NCBI GenBank assembly: GCA_964345225.1
Contig: CAYFQB010000053.1
Coordinates: forward strand, 207,144 to 271,143
Direction: 5' to 3'
Source of the DNA: CAYFQB01 sp964345225
GTDB lineage: Bacteria > Nitrospirota > Thermodesulfovibrionia > Thermodesulfovibrionales > UBA6898
Length of the DNA stretch: 64,000 nt
Positions 59,638 through 64,000 of this stretch are shown piece by piece (position 1 is the first letter of the stretch; each line of letters begins with the position of its first letter). The position numbers were made by a program, and so were the translations under genes. The notes beneath the pieces were generated by a model. That model made no database searches, was not told the origin of the DNA, and worked only from the letters and a program-made list of their open reading frames with translations.

Positions 59638-62139
59638 TTAAAGATACGAAACCCTATCCTTTCTTCCTTTCGGCCTCTGCACCTCTCCACCTTTGTCAAT
59701 TTGCGTATTGACCTGATTTATCCTTTCAGAAACGTTTCTGAACTTAGCATTCCAGCCATATACTTCGGTATACAAATCCAATGCTTCCTTAAGATTATTA
59801 TTTTTTTCATAGGCCTCTGCAAGGTCATACTTAAGGGCCCAGCAAGATTCGTCCTTATTGTCAATATCTTTAATAGCACTGCTGAATACGTCAATAGCAA
59901 GAGAATATAGCCCCTTCTCCATATAACAGACTCCTAGCATGGTCAAAGACTGGTTTAACCTTTTGGGGTCATTCCTCGCAGTCTGAAACTCCTTTATTGC
60001 ATCATCGATCAATCCCATCTCCTTATATGCTATTCCAAGATTATAATGTGTTTCTGAGTCTTCTTCTCCAAGCTCTTTTTCGAGGCCCTTTTTGAATTCC
60101 TGAAAAATCTCCAGCACATCGTTATCAAGCTCAGGTTCAGGAATTTCCTCAGCTTCAACCAGATCCTGCTCGGTAAAAACAAAATCTTCAATCTCTACTG
60201 TTTCAGAAGGCTGCGTAATCTCTTCCTTTATTTCTTTTTCATGAACAGCATCAAAAGTAGCATTATCTTCTAATGCCATTTCAGGCATTTCATATGTTTC
60301 TTCTGGTATCTCGACAGTTTCAGGTATTTCAGATGTTTCGGGCACCTCTGTAATTTGGCCCAGATTGCTCAGCCTTTCATTTATCATTTTTTCGTCAGGG
60401 AAAATCGTGTGGAGCTTCTCAAGAATCTTTACTGCCTCCTGAATTAACCCCTGGCGTACGTAGAAGTCAGCCTCTGTAATTTCCTCTTGATAATCTTCTA
60501 TATCCGGTATCTTTGTGGTGGTATCCGCAAATTCTTCTCTTGTTGGGAAATCATATGACTTTGGCTCCAATAACGAAGCTTTCGCAACTTCTGTCAGTCT
60601 GGGGTCTTCAGGATTTATTTCACAAGCATCCTTCAGACTTTTTTCAGCATTATCATTGTCTCCAATACGCTTATATAATTCGTTCAATATAAGGCATTCT
60701 GTTATAGCTAGCTCTTTATCAGAACTTTCCAAGTAAATAGATTTTAATCTGATATGAAGCTCAATATTGTCAGGCTCTTTAACTTTCATTCCTTCAAGAA
60801 GTTTTATTGCCTCATTTAACAGCCCATATCTGGAAAAAATATCAGCTTCAGTAAAAATCTCTCCTACGGTTTTATCTCCTATGATTGAAACGTCTTCAGT
60901 AACAGCATCCCTTTCAACTTCTGGTTCTTGGATAAACTTTTTCTCAATCTCTGGCCCGGTAACAACTTCTTTCTCAATCTCTGGCTCGGTAGCAATTTCA
61001 GCGAGCTTCCCTCTGAGGTACTCATCATCTGGTGTTATTTCGATAGCCTCACTGTAAAAAGCCTGTGCTTCGTTATCCATGCCTCTTTCACTAAATACGT
61101 CGCCTAAAGATTTAAGTTCAGCTACAACCTGCTCAGTTTCATCAAGCTGCCTGTAAAGTGATATGAGCCTTTTACCTGTTTCAATAGGATCGATTCCCTT
61201 GAAGGATTTAAGAAGCTTTATGGCATCTTCGTATTTCTCATCCAGGATCATATCATCCAGAACCGGAAGATATTCAGCCCATGCCTTTTCTTTCAAACCG
61301 TCTTTAAAATATATCTCGCCGAGAAGTCTTCTGCACTTTATATTTGTAGGTTCTTTCGCTGTTATCTTTTTGAGGTAATCTTTTGCATCATCAGTATTAC
61401 CCTTAATCAATGAGAGTTCAGCGCATCTAAGAATTACATCTGCATCCTCAGGGAAAAGCGTACTTACCTCTCTCATATTATCAATCGCTTTATCTATGTT
61501 TCCTGTCTTCTCGTAGAGATAGTTTATACCAAAAATGGCGTCTTTATTTGAAGGCTGAAAATCAAGGACTTTCTGATAATATCCTTTTGAATTCTGGATA
61601 TCACCCTTTTCATCATAAAGTCTGGCTATTTGGATATACTCTTTTGCAGCATCAGACTTAAGCCCTTCCTTTAAAAAAATCTCTGCAACCTTGTTACGGA
61701 GAGGAATATTTGAGGGAGAAAGTGAAAGTATCTTTTCATAGATATCGAGAATCTGGTCTTTTTTCCCAATCTTAACCATGCTGTCAGCAGTAGCAAGATA
61801 ATATTTTATTGCATCATTTATAAGACCCTTTTCCTCGTTTAATTCTCCCAGGGTATATAAGGAATCGATATCGTTTGAGTTGATATTCAGCACCTTTTTA
61901 TAGAGTGCTAATGCCTTAAGGGAAAAGCCTTCATGCCTGAAAAAGTTTGCAGCCTTGTGAAGGTATTCTATAGCGATCTTCTTATCGCCTTTTTTTAAAT
62001 AAAGGTCTCCTATAACATTATAGGTATTTCCATCAGGAGATTCCTTGAGAAGCTTACCCCATTCAGTAATAGCCTTATCAATCTGCCCTTTGGCAAGATA
62101 CTTCTGGGCTTCTTTCATTATGGAAGTTTTATCAGCCAT
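59638..62139 (-). CDS. Large TPR-repeat protein with acidic linkers
   Basis: 833 residues from MADKTSIMKEAQKYLAKGQI (a TTG-start extension of 11 residues to 62172 is possible). At least ten TPRs cover about 1-390 (GQIDKAITEWGKLLKESPDG, KKIAIEYLHKAANFFRHEG, GLSLDA-type units such as LKALALYKKVLNINSND). Two acidic low-complexity linkers follow (about 395-430, PEIEKEV repeats; about 600-670, PET.EIPE repeats). More TPRs come at about 440-520, 570-600 and 690-800. No signal peptide. It precedes the ExeA-like ATPase and may scaffold a membrane machine together with MglAB. Confidence 0.85.
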   Translation of the reverse strand: MADKTSIMKEAQKYLAKGQIDKAITEWGKLLKESPDGNTYNVIGDLYLKKGDKKIAIEYLHKAANFFRHEGFSLKALALYKKVLNINSNDIDSLYTLGELNEEKGLINDAIKYYLATADSMVKIGKKDQILDIYEKILSLSPSNIPLRNKVAEIFLKEGLKSDAAKEYIQIARLYDEKGDIQNSKGYYQKVLDFQPSNKDAIFGINYLYEKTGNIDKAIDNMREVSTLFPEDADVILRCAELSLIKGNTDDAKDYLKKITAKEPTNIKCRRLLGEIYFKDGLKEKAWAEYLPVLDDMILDEKYEDAIKLLKSFKGIDPIETGKRLISLYRQLDETEQVVAELKSLGDVFSERGMDNEAQAFYSEAIEITPDDEYLRGKLAEIATEPEIEKEVVTGPEIEKKFIQEPEVERDAVTEDVSIIGDKTVGEIFTEADIFSRYGLLNEAIKLLEGMKVKEPDNIELHIRLKSIYLESSDKELAITECLILNELYKRIGDNDNAEKSLKDACEINPEDPRLTEVAKASLLEPKSYDFPTREEFADTTTKIPDIEDYQEEITEADFYVRQGLIQEAVKILEKLHTIFPDEKMINERLSNLGQITEVPETSEIPETVEIPEETYEMPEMALEDNATFDAVHEKEIKEEITQPSETVEIEDFVFTEQDLVEAEEIPEPELDNDVLEIFQEFKKGLEKELGEEDSETHYNLGIAYKEMGLIDDAIKEFQTARNDPKRLNQSLTMLGVCYMEKGLYSLAIDVFSSAIKDIDNKDESCWALKYDLAEAYEKNNNLKEALDLYTEVYGWNAKFRNVSERINQVNTQIDKGGEVQRPKGRKDRVSYL

Positions 62140-62251
62140 TTGATTATGTTTAAATATTATCTCATACAGCAAATAAGTGTCAAATGATTCGACTATCTTA
62201 AACCCTCATTTTAATTAAATTATGTATAAGTTTAAAGGTTATTAACCTTTC

Positions 62252-62281
62252 TTGACTTACAATTATTTACTCGGATAAGAT
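62252..62281 (+). promoter_or_regulatory. Promoter of rpiB-glyA
   Basis: TTGACT, 18-bp spacer, TAAGAT. An AAAGGTTATTAACCTTT palindrome (62235-62251) abuts the -35 and could be an operator or the end of a divergent unit. Confidence 0.6.
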
Positions 62282-62300
62282 ATTTATTCAGGATGACTTT

Positions 62301-62759
62301 ATGAAGATAGCAATTGGTTGTGATCATGCCGGTTTCGGGCTGAAAGAGCATATACTGTTTTTACTTAAAAGTCTAAATATTGATTTTATAGACTGCGGCA
62401 CAAACAATAAAGAATCTGTTGATTACCCTGATTTTGGCAGAAAAGTTTCTGAACTCGTTTCATCCGGCAGCGTTGAAAAAGGCATATTGATTTGTGGCAC
62501 CGGAATCGGAATGTCAATGGTCGCAAATAAATTTCCAAACGTAAGGGCATCCTTATGCAATGACCTCTTTACAGCGAAAATGAGCCGTCTTCACAACGAT
62601 GCCAATATCCTTGTTATCGGGGGGAGAATAGTAGGAAAAGACCTTGCTACCGAAATAGTTAAACTATGGCTAAACACGCCTTTCGAAGGAGAAAGGCACC
62701 TGAGAAGAATCAATAAGATCAAAGAGATAGAGGAAGATATTAATATAAGTGGAAATTGA
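62301..62759 (+). CDS. rpiB: Ribose-5-phosphate isomerase B
   Basis: 152 residues. GCDHAGFGLKEHIL, DYPDFGRKVSELV, LICGTGIGMSMVANKFPNVRASLC (catalytic Cys in CGTG) and SRLHNDANILVIGGRIVG are RpiB/LacAB signatures. It interconverts ribose-5-phosphate and ribulose-5-phosphate. glyA overlaps by 11 bp. Confidence 0.95.
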   Translation: MKIAIGCDHAGFGLKEHILFLLKSLNIDFIDCGTNNKESVDYPDFGRKVSELVSSGSVEKGILICGTGIGMSMVANKFPNVRASLCNDLFTAKMSRLHNDANILVIGGRIVGKDLATEIVKLWLNTPFEGERHLRRINKIKEIEEDINISGN

Positions 62760-63987
62760 TAATCTCAAAATAAGTGACTCACAAGTTTACGATGCAATTC
62801 AAAAGGAAATAAGCAGGGAGCATGAGAAAATAGTGCTTATTGCATCTGAGAATTACGTAAGCAAGGCTATCCTTGAAACTCAAGGTTCTATTTTTACAAA
62901 TAAATATGCTGAAGGTTATCCAGGAAAGAGATATTACGGTGGCTGTGAATATGCTGATATTGTAGAAAACCTCGCCATTGAAAGGGCAAAAAAGCTCTTC
63001 GGTGCAGAACACGCAAATGTTCAGCCTCATTCCGGCACACAGGCTAATATGGCAGTATACTTTTTAATGCTTAAGCCCGGAGACACGATTCTCGGTATGG
63101 ACCTGAACCATGGAGGCCATCTATCACATGGAGCACCTGTGAACTTCTCTGGTATTTTCTACAGGAATATTCCTTATGGTGTTGACAAGAAAGGATATAT
63201 TGATTATGACGAAGTCAGGAGGCTTGCACTTGAACACAAACCACGCATGATCGTTGTAGGTGCCAGTGCTTATTCAAGAACCATTGATTTCAGTATCTTC
63301 TCTGAAATATCTAAAGAAATCGAAGCATATCTTATGGCTGATATTGCACATATCGCTGGATTGATTGCTGCCGGTTTACATCCGTCACCAATCCCGTATG
63401 CCGACTTTACAACAACAACAACTCACAAGACAATGAGAGGCCCCCGTGGTGGAATGATAATGTGCGGGGCAGAATATGCAAAAGCAATAGACAAAATGAT
63501 ATTTCCTGGGATACAGGGAGGCCCTTTAGTTCATGTTATAGCAGCAAAGGCTGTTGTTCTGAGAGAGGCCATGAGCGAAGATTTTCGCCTCTACCAGAGA
63601 AGAGTTGTTGATAATGCGAAAAGGCTTTCTGAAGAACTTATTAAAAAAGGTTTCAAAATAATTTCAGGCGGGACAGACACTCACCTTATGCTTGTTGATC
63701 TTACAAATAAAGACATTACAGGGAAAGATGCTGAATCTGCGCTTGACAAAGCAGGAATAACCGTGAATAAAAATACAATACCTTATGATAAAAGACCTCC
63801 AGCAATAACAAGTGGAATACGCCTCGGCACTCCTTGTGTGACAACACGCGGCATGGGCCCGGCTGAAATGGTTGAAATAGCCGATCTGATTTCATCGGTT
63901 ATAAACAACAGTACAGAACCCGAAACCATTAATGCCAATGCAAGGAGGGTCAAGGAACTCTGTGACAGTTTCCCTATTTATAAATGA
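62749..63987 (+). CDS. glyA: Serine hydroxymethyltransferase
   Basis: 412 residues with GTG start (62749). It makes glycine and methylene-THF from serine. ASENYVSKAILETQGSIFTNKYAEGYPGKRYYGG, QPHSGTQANMAVYF, DIAHIAGLIAAGLHP and the PLP lysine in TTTTHKTMRGPRGG are conserved. The C-terminus (GIRLGTPCVTTRGM) is complete. The rpiB-glyA order is common in anaerobic bacteria. Confidence 0.96.
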   Translation: MEIDNLKISDSQVYDAIQKEISREHEKIVLIASENYVSKAILETQGSIFTNKYAEGYPGKRYYGGCEYADIVENLAIERAKKLFGAEHANVQPHSGTQANMAVYFLMLKPGDTILGMDLNHGGHLSHGAPVNFSGIFYRNIPYGVDKKGYIDYDEVRRLALEHKPRMIVVGASAYSRTIDFSIFSEISKEIEAYLMADIAHIAGLIAAGLHPSPIPYADFTTTTTHKTMRGPRGGMIMCGAEYAKAIDKMIFPGIQGGPLVHVIAAKAVVLREAMSEDFRLYQRRVVDNAKRLSEELIKKGFKIISGGTDTHLMLVDLTNKDITGKDAESALDKAGITVNKNTIPYDKRPPAITSGIRLGTPCVTTRGMGPAEMVEIADLISSVINNSTEPETINANARRVKELCDSFPIYK

Positions 63988-64000
63988 AAATTGGTTGGAG

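Noticed and set aside
1..64000. tRNA or rRNA genes
   Set aside because: No T-arm GGTTCRANYCC pattern within a cloverleaf or rRNA-like sequence was found by eye in the spacers; a tRNA search program would settle this.

Overview
The window reads as a gene-dense chromosomal segment of an anaerobic, low-to-mid GC, diderm bacterium. The gene set (BioW-type pimeloyl-CoA ligase, four-subunit 2-oxoacid:ferredoxin oxidoreductase, MglA/MglB, HgcAB, RemA/DUF370, RecD2, many TPR proteins) best fits Nitrospirota of the Thermodesulfovibrionia type. A Desulfobacterota relative is the main alternative. No rRNA, tRNA, prophage, CRISPR array or intact insertion sequence was recognised by eye.

Layout. 0-10 kb: a truncated ADP-ribosylglycohydrolase, bioW with an overlapping lipid kinase, then mnmA/aspS/rluB on the minus strand, rpsU with an attenuator-like leader, rluD and a beta-CASP nuclease. 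10-19 kb: lipid-modifying and redox genes (sterol-desaturase-like, nitroreductase, F420/NADP oxidoreductase-like, cfa), an RRM protein, a candidate structured RNA, a GuaA-like ATP pyrophosphatase, a Na+ symporter and thiE. 19.5-28.4 kb: a long minus-strand housekeeping operon, yicC-remA-gmk-rpoZ-coaBC-TPR-LC7-aroQ-pepQ-efp-accB-accC. 28.5-32.6 kb: porCDAB followed by mglBA. 33-41 kb: a short ORF with an in-frame UGA, a YkgJ-type Cys-cluster protein, an IMP-cyclohydrolase domain, a NYN protein, PAP2, a two-component system, then glnA and glnB. 42-48 kb: a radical SAM enzyme, recD2, and hgcB/hgcA, the mercury-methylation pair. 48-64 kb: transporters, a CheY-like regulator, a dehydrogenase, an unusual M1 peptidase-ChaN-PDZ fusion, a tiny lipoprotein, thiD, radA, an ExeA-like ATPase with a giant TPR protein, rpiB and glyA.

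The spacers are unusually rich in small repeats. (1) A dispersed palindrome built on ACCCCGTTAGAA...TTCTAACGGGGT occurs at 8462, 32633, 32793, 38349, 51249 and 57020, and inside a nested insert at 19.3 kb. (2) A MITE-like element with TAACCC(A)AAAATGC ends has two full copies (19156, one interrupted by a second element with a TAGGGA duplication; 45628) and two fragments. Its end supplies the stop codon of accC and of hgcB. (3) Heptad-phased tracts (ACTCCTT/ACTGCTT-like) recur; two near-identical 138-bp copies lie in inverted orientation at 33873 and 40639 and flank 6.6 kb.

Functionally the window joins central carbon and nitrogen metabolism (POR, glutamine synthetase/PII, serine hydroxymethyltransferase), fatty-acid initiation (AccBC, BioW), translation and RNA modification, and polarity or motility-type regulation (MglAB, LC7, TPR). 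Several genes appear to start at, or a few bases after, the transcription start (a -10 hexamer 3-9 nt before the ATG and no Shine-Dalgarno). The most notable items are hgcAB, the candidate RNA at 15.35-15.47 kb, the in-frame UGA ORF at 32.96 kb and the repeat families. All functional calls are from reading the sequence; no database search was run.
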